Of a DNA stretch of 39,344 nt, positions 30,988 to 38,002 are shown piece by piece. Location: assembly GCA_001918745.1 (NCBI GenBank), contig MNGN01000028.1:1-39344 (forward strand), given 5' to 3'. This DNA comes from Crenarchaeota archaeon 13_1_40CM_3_52_17. Lineage in GTDB: Archaea; Thermoproteota; Bathyarchaeia; 40CM-2-53-6. The position numbers and the translations under genes were made by a program. The notes under the pieces are model-generated. The model was not told the DNA's origin and searched no databases. It was given only the letters and a program-made list of their open reading frames with translations. How positions within the stretch are numbered: position 1 is the stretch's first letter; every line of letters starts with the position of its first letter.

Positions 30988-31332
30988 ATGTTTGCGATGA
31001 GAGAGTTCCAGTTTTCATCCGCGGCCTCGCTCGATCTTGACGAGAAAGCGATGCAGGGACATAACTACGAGTTAAGGGTCGTCGTGAAAGGGACCCCGGA
31101 CGATAGAGGGGTAATTCTAGACACGCGAATTATCGAGAGAATAGTCAACCGAGAGATAATTGCGAAATTGGATAAGAAGAATCTGAATGAGATAATTCCC
31201 AACCCTACAATGGAACGTATCTCCGTATGGATCTGGAATAAGCTCAAACCGTCGGTCAAGGAACTATACGAGGTTAGAGTATGGGAGAACCGGAAGAAGG
31301 GAACGAGCGTGATTTACAGGGATTCAGGCTAG
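30988..31332 (+). CDS. 6-pyruvoyl-tetrahydropterin synthase-like protein lacking zinc ligands
   Basis: A 114-residue member of the PTPS/QueD family by overall pattern: 'FQFSSAASLDL', 'QGHNYELRVVVKG', 'LDTRIIERIVNREIIAKLDKKNLNEI', 'PTMERISVWIWNKLKP' and 'YEVRVWEN'. The key residues are changed. The first zinc His ('AAH') is Ser, the 'HGHNY' motif reads QGHNY, the catalytic Cys before it is absent and 'LDH' reads LDK. The pterin-anchoring Glu near the end ('VWEN') is kept. Classical synthase activity is therefore unlikely; a ligand-binding or different catalytic role is possible. It starts at ATG 30988 after AGGAG, not at the GTG at 30982. It is the last gene of the riboflavin cluster. Confidence 0.8.
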   Translation: MFAMREFQFSSAASLDLDEKAMQGHNYELRVVVKGTPDDRGVILDTRIIERIVNREIIAKLDKKNLNEIIPNPTMERISVWIWNKLKPSVKELYEVRVWENRKKGTSVIYRDSG

Positions 31333-31346
31333 ACAATTCTAGCCTT

Positions 31347-31820
31347 TCAATGCGTTTCTCTTTTCTTAGCTCGCAAGTATTCGGGGACGTCGAGCTCGAG
31401 GAAGACCTCGCCGATATCTCCAATGGTCTCTTTGAAGTGGTGCCTCTCGTACAGCTTCTTCGCGGAAGAAAAAATCGTCGATGTCTCGACACCAACTGCG
31501 CCCATCGCCAACGAATCTGCGATTGCCTGATCGAGAAGCAGTGTCCCTACTCTTTTGCTTCTGAATTCTGGTGAAACGTAGAACGCGGTTATGAATGAGT
31601 TCGGGCCTCCGTCGATGATATCTTCATGCATGACGTAATGGATGAAGCCACTCACTCGACTGTTAACCTCTGCAACTAGCAGTTCTCTTTTCGAAATCGC
31701 CCGGTGTATTGAGTTCAGTCGTCCCGAGTCCGGCTTCCAGTCAAACCATTCGGACAGAAGGCTGTCCACAGCATGGGCATCCGTCTGTCTGGCTCTCCTG
31801 ACCGTAAGAAAGGTGGCCAA
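31347..31820 (-). CDS. GNAT-family N-acetyltransferase
   Basis: A 157-residue acetyltransferase with the GCN5 fold: 'VRRARQTDAHAVDSLLSEWF' (N-terminal strand and helix), 'ELLVAEVNSRVSGFIHY' (strands 2-4), 'FITAFYVSPEFRSKRVGTLLLDQAI' (acetyl-CoA loop, with R-S-K-R-V-G in place of the usual Q/R-x-x-G-x-G/A) and 'VETSTIFSSAKKLYERHHFKE' (the 'n..a..lYe..GF' motif). The substrate is unknown. TTG start at 31820. It lies downstream of the DUF885 gene on the same strand with about 100 nt between them. Confidence 0.85.
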   Translation of the reverse strand: MATFLTVRRARQTDAHAVDSLLSEWFDWKPDSGRLNSIHRAISKRELLVAEVNSRVSGFIHYVMHEDIIDGGPNSFITAFYVSPEFRSKRVGTLLLDQAIADSLAMGAVGVETSTIFSSAKKLYERHHFKETIGDIGEVFLELDVPEYLRAKKRETH

Positions 31821-31927
31821 CTGCCATCATTACCCCTCCCGCATCCTCCATCATGATCGAAAACGGATAAATCATTATCGCAAGGTCCGAAATTCGTTTT
31901 CTTTCATAGGGGGCTTGTGACGACTCG

Positions 31928-33664
31928 TCAGCCTTTGTGTCGGGGCCCAATCGCTGACTCTCTTCTGATCCAGCCTTGCATCTTGTTTTCAAGAACGTCC
32001 AACGAGAGGGCACCGTCTCCGAGGAGTTCGTCGTGGAATCTGCGAATGTCGAAGCGTGGTCCCAGCGTCTTCTCCGCTCTCGACCGTAGAGCGCTGATCT
32101 TGAGCTGGCCGATTTTGTATGCTAGCGCTTGGCCTGGCCATGCAATGTATCTATCGACTTCAGACGCTATGTTGAGCTCTGAGAGGGCCGTATTCTCGAC
32201 GAAGAACTGGATGGAGCGCTCACGTGTCCAACGCTTATGGTGGATTCCTGTATCGACGACGAGGCGGGCTGCTCGCCATGCGTCGAAGCTTAGTCTCCCA
32301 AAGTCAGAAAGTGCATCTTTGTAGAATCCAACCAGTTTAGGGAGTTCCTCGGAGTAGAGACCCCAACCCTCGATGAAAGCCGTGTAACCTCCATATCGAC
32401 GAAACTTGGGCAGATCAGTCAATTCCTGCTGAATTGCGAGTTGTAAGTGATGGCCCGGCACAGCCTCATGATAGGCTAATACCTCCATCGTGTACTTGGG
32501 CCGCTGTTCAGGGCGAAATGTGTTCACGTAAAAGTAGGCTGGACGGGAGCCATCTTCGGGCGGGCGATAGTAATACGCGTCCGGGGCGGCCTCGGCTCTA
32601 AACGATTCAATTTCCCGGAAACCGTATTTCGCCTTAGGCAATCTCCCGAACAATAAGGGAAGCTTCTCGTCCATCTGTTCCAGAATTTTCTTGAAGCCAG
32701 TCAGTAGTTCGGAAGCTGTGGTGTTGTAGTATGATCTGTCCTTTCTTAGGGACGAGATGAACTCTTGGAGGGAGCCAACGAAGCCAACCCGGGATACGAT
32801 CGCACGCATTTCACTGTGTATGCGCGAGAGCTCTTTGAGTCCCAGATCGTGAATCTCGTTCGGTGAAACGTTTGTGGTAGTGTAGTGTTTAACAGTGTAG
32901 GCGTATCGTTCGGTGCCGTCGGGAAGAGACCAGATGCCCGCGTCCGCACGACATGCTGGCAGGTATTCTTCTTTGAAGAAGACGAGGAGCTTTTCAAAAG
33001 CCGGGATTACCATCTGTCGGATTGCTTCCTCAATGCTGTTCCTTGTGCGAAGCCCGTCCGCTGAACCCATTCCTGATGGAATTTTCTCAACGGCTTTGTA
33101 AAGTTCGAGCTTCTTGGGATCTTGAACAGCGTTAGCTTCCAATTGAGGAATGATCCTTTCGGCAGTCACCCGAGCGAGAACAATTCGGGCTGCTATTCCA
33201 GATCGCATACTCTGGATGACTTGGCCTACGAGCTTGGGGAAGGCTTGAAGACGGCTGGAAAAATTCTCGAAATCCAAGAGGGACCTGAATGGATGATAGG
33301 TGACTAGCTCAGGGATGTCGATCTGCAGCCCAGACTGCTGGGTCATAGGCGTCAGATAGGGACGAAACTTTGCCGCTTCTAGATTGTCTTCTAGTTCACG
33401 TTCGAAGAGTTCATAGTTCAACAGTTCTGGCTTCGCGGACGGTTTCTTGATACTCTTCAATGCGTCCAGATATTTCTTGTACTGATCGACTCGACGATGG
33501 AAAGCATCCTCCGAGCCATCCTCCAAGGATCCGTCATATCGATGATCCCCGAGATACGTTGCGCTGAGAGGATACTCTTTGAGGATAAATTCCCAATAAT
33601 CATCGTACAGATGTTTAAGCTGAGTTACGGTTTCACTAGACGAGACTGATTTCCTGCGCGGCAT
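31928..33664 (-). CDS. DUF885-family metallopeptidase-like protein
   Basis: A 578-residue soluble protein, helical throughout. The zinc site is 'YHEAVPGHHLQ' (about residues 405-415, containing the HExxH-like H-E-x-V-P-G-H-H of the family) followed by 'FIEGWGLYSEELP' with the third ligand Glu. Other family marks are 'YPLSATYLGDHRYD' at the start and 'DAYYYRPPEDGSRPAYFYVNT' before the site, and 'PGQALAYKIGQL' near the end. Proteins of this family are carboxypeptidase- or aminopeptidase-like, and peptide degradation would suit an organism with a peptide-type transporter, but the substrate cannot be deduced. There is no signal peptide, so it acts in the cytoplasm. ATG start at 33664. Confidence 0.88.
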   Translation of the reverse strand: MPRRKSVSSSETVTQLKHLYDDYWEFILKEYPLSATYLGDHRYDGSLEDGSEDAFHRRVDQYKKYLDALKSIKKPSAKPELLNYELFERELEDNLEAAKFRPYLTPMTQQSGLQIDIPELVTYHPFRSLLDFENFSSRLQAFPKLVGQVIQSMRSGIAARIVLARVTAERIIPQLEANAVQDPKKLELYKAVEKIPSGMGSADGLRTRNSIEEAIRQMVIPAFEKLLVFFKEEYLPACRADAGIWSLPDGTERYAYTVKHYTTTNVSPNEIHDLGLKELSRIHSEMRAIVSRVGFVGSLQEFISSLRKDRSYYNTTASELLTGFKKILEQMDEKLPLLFGRLPKAKYGFREIESFRAEAAPDAYYYRPPEDGSRPAYFYVNTFRPEQRPKYTMEVLAYHEAVPGHHLQLAIQQELTDLPKFRRYGGYTAFIEGWGLYSEELPKLVGFYKDALSDFGRLSFDAWRAARLVVDTGIHHKRWTRERSIQFFVENTALSELNIASEVDRYIAWPGQALAYKIGQLKISALRSRAEKTLGPRFDIRRFHDELLGDGALSLDVLENKMQGWIRRESAIGPRHKG

Positions 33665-33760
33665 ATCTCTCCGCTTGGCAACTCGGACCTTGGATTCTAT
33701 TTATGCACAGGGATCGAGGTAAGACGTTGTGAGCCCATGTCGCGAAGAAGTAGGTCCTGT

Positions 33761-34123
33761 CTACTCTTTCTTGACGTTGAGCAAGAGTCCTTGCTGTTTG
33801 AACCACGCGGAGAGTGTGTCGGTCAACTGGTCGAATTGCTTGTTGACCTTTCTCATCCCAAGGAGTCCTCCTGCAGCGCCTGAACCCACCTTGATCAATC
33901 TGAGGGTTCCGCCCTCGGTGGCCGGGTATATTTCGAACGTTACGTTGTGATGCTGAGCCATTGCACCAAGCAGAATGTTGGCTCCCTTGCTTCCCTTCTC
34001 CGCTTTTCCTTTCGTGGGACCGTCCCATTGGATTGTGAACCCGTTGGATGTGAAGGCTTGAAGGGCCAGGTTCTGAATATTCTCCACTGATCCCTTTACC
34101 GCGATGTCAGCATACTTTGCCAA
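33761..34123 (-). CDS. conserved-looking hypothetical protein
   Basis: A 120-residue protein starting at TTG; no family recognised. It alternates strands and helices ('FTIQWDGPTKGKAEKGSKGA', 'HHNVTFEIYPATEGGTLRLIKV') with a glycine-rich centre 'GSGAAGGLLGMRKVNKQFDQL' and a final helix ending 'FKQQGLLLN'. This is the layout of small alpha/beta proteins in which a Gly-rich loop is followed by an amphipathic helix. No signal peptide. Nearly 100 nt separate it from the DUF885 gene downstream, so co-transcription is only possible. Confidence 0.6.
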   Translation of the reverse strand: MAKYADIAVKGSVENIQNLALQAFTSNGFTIQWDGPTKGKAEKGSKGANILLGAMAQHHNVTFEIYPATEGGTLRLIKVGSGAAGGLLGMRKVNKQFDQLTDTLSAWFKQQGLLLNVKKE

Positions 34124-34243
34124 GATACATTCTCAACCCAATATGGAGGTCTCTTGTCACGAATAAATTCCTTGCGCTTCGGATTTGAAACTCGTAATCG
34201 CGAAGAGCGCTTCCCTTTGATTCGAGAAGACTAATTACGAGAG

Positions 34244-35824
34244 ATGGTAAGAATTAGCCTAATGGCAGGCAAAGATTTCAGTTCAGCTCTGACCTACCAC
34301 GAAGCAACAAAACACTCCGAAGTCAGCATCGGAGCGTCGGCCCACTACCTCGATTGGGACAACAAACCTGCGCAGTTCAAAGAATACAAGAATCTCGCGT
34401 CCATCGCTCTTCCACGCAACTTTCCTCGCCCTGAAAAGAACTCAATCAAGGCAATTGAGGGCGAGACGAAGGATGTAGGCGCCGAGCAGATCGACGTAGA
34501 AGTGCTCTCCGAGCTTCTCTTCTTTTCCGCGGGTCTTACACGAAAGATGAGATTTGGCAAGGAGCTCAACTACATGCGGGCGGCCTCCGCAACGGGCGCG
34601 CTCTATCCCATCGAACTCTATGTGATCTGCGGTAGAATCCACGGCTTAGAGGCAGGAGTGTATCACTTCAACCCTCTACACTTCTCGCTAGCGAAATTGC
34701 GAGAGGGAGACTATCGAGCCGCACTGGATTATGCAGGTAGCTCTGATAGCTTGTCCGCACCGCTCACCTTGGCATTCACATCATTGGCATGGAGGAACGC
34801 ATGGAAGTATGAGGCTAGATCCTATCGTCACTGGTTCTGGGACTCTGGAGTTGTCGTCGCCAACCTTCTCGCCACCTCTAACTCAGCTGGCCTTTCTACC
34901 CGCGTTGCTCTAGGCTTCGTCGATTCCGAGGTCGATCGGCTTCTGGGTTTGGAGGCAAAGAAAGAAGCAACTGTAGCCCTGGCCGTTGTCGGAGCTAGCC
35001 CTGCTGAAAGAGCTGAGTCGGGGCATAAGACGATTCCGAGTCTTGCCCTAGAGGTCAACCGACTCTCGACGGAGGAAGTCGAATATCCGATAATATGGGA
35101 GACTAACGAGGCCTCGCAATTCAAGACAAAGTCGGAGACCGAATCGTGGAGGAAGAGCCTAGGACCATCCAAACGAACAGTTCCACTAACTGCTCCAGCC
35201 TTTCCATTGCGAGAGTCGGAAGAAGCCTTGTCTCCGCGCTTAGATGAAGTGATTCTGCTTCGGGGGTCAACTCGAAAATTTGCCCGTGAACCCATCTCCT
35301 TCGATCGTCTCTCCACGATTATCCGGGCTTCTGCGAGCAAGATTCCTCTTGACTTTCTTCCGGACAACGAGACACTGATTGATTTCTACTTCATAGGTAA
35401 TGACGTCCAAGGACTCCCTCCTGGATCCTACTTTTACAATATGAACACAGAGTCCATTGAACAGTTGAAGGTTCTTAGGAACCGTTCTATGTCGGGCTAT
35501 CTTTGTCTCGGACAACAGCTCTTCAGCGATGCCAGTGTCGTATTTTTCCTGATGGCCGACCTTGACTCTGCTCTCAAATCTCTAGGCAACAGAGGCTATC
35601 GATCAGCCCAGTTTGAAGCTGGCGTGCGCGCAGGAAAGATCTACCTCTCTTCTTATGCAGTGGGAATCGGAGCATCTGGGTCAACCTTCTTTGACGACGC
35701 GGTAACACAGTTCTTCTCACCCCACGCTAACGCGAAGAGCCCCATGATCGCCGTCGGAGTGGGGGTGCCGGCCTACACCGCGCGATCAGGAAAGGTTCTT
35801 CCACAAATGACGATGAAGTCTTAG
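34244..35824 (+). CDS. SagB/ThcOx-type dehydrogenase with two nitroreductase-like domains
   Basis: A 526-residue FMN-dependent oxidoreductase. The first domain (about 75-250) shows 'LLFFSAGLTRKMRFG', 'RAASATGALYPIELYVIC' (the SagB 'R..PSaGa.yp.e.Y' motif), 'GVYHFNPLHFSLAKLREG' and 'YRHWFWDSGVVVANLLATSN'. The second domain (about 325-520) repeats the plan: 'LLRGSTRKFAREPISFDRLSTIIRAS', 'GLPPGSYFYNMNTESIEQL' and 'YRSAQFEAGVRAGKIYLSSYAVGIGASG'. SagB enzymes oxidise azolines to azoles in ribosomal peptide natural products, but here no YcaO cyclodehydratase or precursor peptide is visible nearby, so a different nitroreductase-type role is equally likely. Starts at ATG 34244 (34262 is an alternative). 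Confidence 0.87.
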   Translation: MVRISLMAGKDFSSALTYHEATKHSEVSIGASAHYLDWDNKPAQFKEYKNLASIALPRNFPRPEKNSIKAIEGETKDVGAEQIDVEVLSELLFFSAGLTRKMRFGKELNYMRAASATGALYPIELYVICGRIHGLEAGVYHFNPLHFSLAKLREGDYRAALDYAGSSDSLSAPLTLAFTSLAWRNAWKYEARSYRHWFWDSGVVVANLLATSNSAGLSTRVALGFVDSEVDRLLGLEAKKEATVALAVVGASPAERAESGHKTIPSLALEVNRLSTEEVEYPIIWETNEASQFKTKSETESWRKSLGPSKRTVPLTAPAFPLRESEEALSPRLDEVILLRGSTRKFAREPISFDRLSTIIRASASKIPLDFLPDNETLIDFYFIGNDVQGLPPGSYFYNMNTESIEQLKVLRNRSMSGYLCLGQQLFSDASVVFFLMADLDSALKSLGNRGYRSAQFEAGVRAGKIYLSSYAVGIGASGSTFFDDAVTQFFSPHANAKSPMIAVGVGVPAYTARSGKVLPQMTMKS

Positions 35825-35904
35825 GCATTCCACGGATCTGAGGCTCCAACATTGCTGAAGAGCGGTCGTGCTCCGAAAACCATTCTGTCGGTCGAGGGTT
35901 CGAG

Positions 35905-36165
35905 TTGAGCAATAACCTCTGTCCGCGGTGTCACAAGCCGATCCGAATCCCCGAGGAAGATGTGATCGTAGTCAGGACAAAGGTTGGAAAGGGCAAGACA
36001 GAGGACAGAATGGTCCACAAAGTATGCCCCTCAACCGAGCCTGTGGCTCAAGTTGGCGGTCAGCAGTATTGCACCAACTGCGGCCATGGGAAGCCGATCC
36101 ATTCACCAAAGTGCTCCTACTCAAGCTTCGATTATCATTGCGAGTGTAAGGAATTCCGCGGGTGA
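35905..36165 (+). CDS. small zinc-ribbon protein, unknown
   Basis: An 86-residue protein beginning at TTG. It has two metal-binding halves: 'LCPRCHKPI' with a later 'VHKVCPS' forms the first ribbon, and 'YCTNCGHGKP' with 'KCSYSSFDYHCECKEF' forms the second, giving eight cysteines and several histidines. The middle 'VVRTKVGKGKTEDRMVHKV' is basic. Nucleic-acid or protein binding is plausible but nothing specific is recognised. It follows the SagB-like gene by 80 nt on the same strand. Confidence 0.65.
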   Translation: MSNNLCPRCHKPIRIPEEDVIVVRTKVGKGKTEDRMVHKVCPSTEPVAQVGGQQYCTNCGHGKPIHSPKCSYSSFDYHCECKEFRG

Positions 36166-36263
36166 ATGCGAAAAACCCTCTTGACGGAAAATAGTCATGA
36201 GGATATAGAAGCACGAGATATCAAGAACCAACACTTGATTATCTGGACCTGGAGCTTCACCGG

Positions 36264-36671
36264 TTGAAGTCAATCCCTAACAAGCTTGAGCGTCTAAGAC
36301 GCGGAGTCGACTCGCTCATCTATGTGTCAGTGATCCTCGGAGGAGCTCTATTGGCACAGCTATACGCACTCATGGTCCCTTCTTGGTTGTTCTATTCGAT
36401 CTTTGCCGGTTGGATGCTCTATTTGATGGTCGCTATCGGGGTGGCAACAGGCCGGGAGAAGGCATACCCTCCAGCACTTGTTCTCTCCATTGTAACTCTG
36501 GCTGTTTCTCTTCCACAACCAGAACACTACTCTCCGGCCAGCACCGGCCTTACACTCGCATCGCTGACCTTCATTGCAGGGTCGTTGTTACAGGTTGGTG
36601 TGATACTACTGGTAACTTCTTTTCTGATTCTCAAGCGAAGGCAATCTCTCGGAGAGATTCCCGTTGGATGA
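36264..36671 (+). CDS. hypothetical four-helix membrane protein
   Basis: A 135-residue protein with four clear hydrophobic spans: 'LIYVSVILGGALLAQLYAL', 'WLFYSIFAGWMLYLMVAIGVA', 'PALVLSIVTLAVSL' and 'LTFIAGSLLQVGVILLVTSFLIL', and a basic N-terminal cytoplasmic segment ('KLERLRRG'). TTG start. No family recognised, and no charged residues lie within the spans to suggest transport. Confidence 0.6.
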   Translation: MKSIPNKLERLRRGVDSLIYVSVILGGALLAQLYALMVPSWLFYSIFAGWMLYLMVAIGVATGREKAYPPALVLSIVTLAVSLPQPEHYSPASTGLTLASLTFIAGSLLQVGVILLVTSFLILKRRQSLGEIPVG

Positions 36672-36799
36672 TAGATAGGTGATTTCACCTACAGAATCGA
36701 TAAAGGGACCATCTTTCCCCTATTATGGGGTGGAGATCTGAGATTAGGAAAGTTACTCCTCAGAAAGACCAAATAGCGACTGTTCCTTGAGGGCGGTCG

Positions 36800-37453
36800 A
36801 TGCAGCAACCAAGTTCTGGAGTCCATCCTCGTCCTCGAATCGAGACTCTCGCCGACCTGATTTTCGGGCTCTCGCTCTCAATCGGCTCAATCGCTCTAAT
36901 AGCGAATCCTCCGAAAAGCAACGCAGAGATAACAACCCACATACTCGCATTCGCGTACACGTTCTTTGTACTCATCACTGCTTGGATGATCTACACGACT
37001 TACATGTCCGTACTGCCGATCGAGACAAGAACAGTCACATTCCTCAATGTGGGACTACTATTGCTTGTCGCGATTGTTCCATATCTGCTAAACGGTGTTG
37101 AGGTGGCAAGCCCGGCCCTAAATCCGGTCGAGGTGTCCAAGATTCAGAACTTTTCTTCCCAACTCTTTGCGCTGGACCTCGGAGGAATCCTGATAATCTT
37201 GGCAACTTTCGCTCACGTTATTAGCTTGGAGGAAAAGAAGCTCGTGGCGCCTGGGCTCGTTACACTATTCCGGAACGGACGGAATCGAATGGCGATTCTC
37301 GCGCTTCTGACCTTTACTTCTGTAGCTCCCCAGTTCTGGGAGTGGACACTGCTGGGCGTCCCGATTAGGCTCTACCTCTGGTATCCACCCTTGATATCTT
37401 ACTGGGTTGGAAGAGCGGTCAGGCCGGATAGTCGTACCTACAAACTAGCCTAG
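36800..37453 (+). CDS. TMEM175 (DUF1211)-like membrane protein
   Basis: A 217-residue protein with six hydrophobic spans. The N-terminus 'RIETLADLIFGLSLSIGSIAL' (about residues 13-33) resembles the hallmark R-x-x-x-F/L-S/A-D motif that opens the first helix of TMEM175-type potassium channels, where the helix lines the pore. Spans follow at 'ITTHILAFAYTFFVLITAWMI', 'VTFLNVGLLLLVAIVPYLL', 'LFALDLGGILIILATFAHVI', 'MAILALLTFTSV' and 'WYPPLISYWVG'. Prokaryotic members carry one six-helix repeat and tetramerise, which matches the length. The remaining motifs are weak, so the family placement is likely but ion selectivity is not implied. Confidence 0.6.
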   Translation: MQQPSSGVHPRPRIETLADLIFGLSLSIGSIALIANPPKSNAEITTHILAFAYTFFVLITAWMIYTTYMSVLPIETRTVTFLNVGLLLLVAIVPYLLNGVEVASPALNPVEVSKIQNFSSQLFALDLGGILIILATFAHVISLEEKKLVAPGLVTLFRNGRNRMAILALLTFTSVAPQFWEWTLLGVPIRLYLWYPPLISYWVGRAVRPDSRTYKLA

Positions 37454-37571
37454 TAAGAACTAGAGAAATTGGTTAGACCCTATTCCAACATCTATTCGAA
37501 GATTGTCAGAGGATCTTATGAAAGCCAAGCCTTTGGTGCGGCCGCCGGGATTCGAACCCGGGTTCCCGGCT

Positions 37572-37586
37572 CTTTCCATACAGTAA
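37572..37586 (-). other. 15-nt intron at position 37/38 of tRNA-Gly
   Basis: Central helix TTCC (anticodon loop) with GGAA (intron); 5' bulge CAT cut after CA; 3' bulge AGA cut after AG. The anticodon stem is the outer helix. The inner side has no stable helix, so the motif is a relaxed one. Confidence 0.9.
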
Positions 37587-37611
37587 TGGGAAGCCGGTGT
37601 CATAGACCAGG

Positions 37612-37644
37612 CTGCCCGTCAACCCTCGCGGTTGAGCGCTGACT
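37612..37644 (-). other. 33-nt intron in the D loop of tRNA-Gly
   Basis: Splice-motif reading: central helix GTCC (exon 1) with GGGC (intron end, one G-U pair); 5' bulge AGA cut after AG; 3' bulge AGC cut after AG. An inner helix GTCA/TGAC stacks directly on the central helix. Joining gives D arm GTCCAG-CCTGG, insertion between positions 15 and 16. A CAG direct repeat at both borders makes the exact base formally ambiguous by sequence alone, but only this placement fits the splice motif. Confidence 0.85.
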
Positions 37645-37778
37645 CTGGACCACGGCCGCTGACAGGTTCCGGCAGGGCCACTCTTTCTAAGCGTTTTCTC
37701 CAATCTCTCGCTTAGACCGTTCTCGTTGGCCTACGCTAGGTTCAACTATCCGCGACTAAGTATGCGTTAACGGTCTCT

Positions 37779-37967
37779 GTGAGAACGATTGGCAAGATCA
37801 CAGCTATCGGGGGATTCTCCCTGATCGTCGCACCCGCGCTCCTGGCCATTAACGGTCTGCTCGACAACGCCAGTTTTACGACACTGTTCATCGCCGGGTT
37901 TGTGCTGATAATAGTAAGCAGCTCGAACAGGGCAAGGTCTACCCAGCAACAGAGAAAGCTAGACTAG
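37779..37967 (+). CDS. small two-helix membrane protein, unknown
   Basis: A 62-residue protein from GTG 37779. Two hydrophobic spans ('AIGGFSLIVAPALLAINGLL' and 'TTLFIAGFVLIIVSSS') are followed by a basic, glutamine-rich end ('RARSTQQQRKLD'). No family recognised; the length and the clean hydrophobic pattern are the only support. It lies between the tRNA and the EF-2 gene. Confidence 0.5.
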   Translation: MRTIGKITAIGGFSLIVAPALLAINGLLDNASFTTLFIAGFVLIIVSSSNRARSTQQQRKLD

Positions 37968-38002
37968 AGCTAGCTTCCGGCGACGCGAGAGAGGGTTGAC
38001 TG

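Larger units (their letters stand above)
37534..37659 (-). tRNA. tRNA-Gly(CCC) with two introns
   Basis: The 5' acceptor GCGGCCG (37659-37653) pairs with CGGCCGC near the 3' end, followed by discriminator A and an encoded CCA (37536-37534). The T arm is CCGGG-TTCGAAT-CCCGG. The anticodon stem CCGGC/GCCGG encloses loop TTCCCAA with anticodon CCC at 37590-37588. The exons (37659-37645, 37611-37587, 37571-37534) give 75 nt plus CCA. A 33-nt intron interrupts the D loop and a 15-nt intron lies at the standard position 37/38; both have bulge-helix-bulge splice motifs readable by eye. The variable loop is 4 nt (GAAC), one shorter than usual. A73 and the acceptor sequence agree with archaeal glycine tRNAs. 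Confidence 0.95.
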
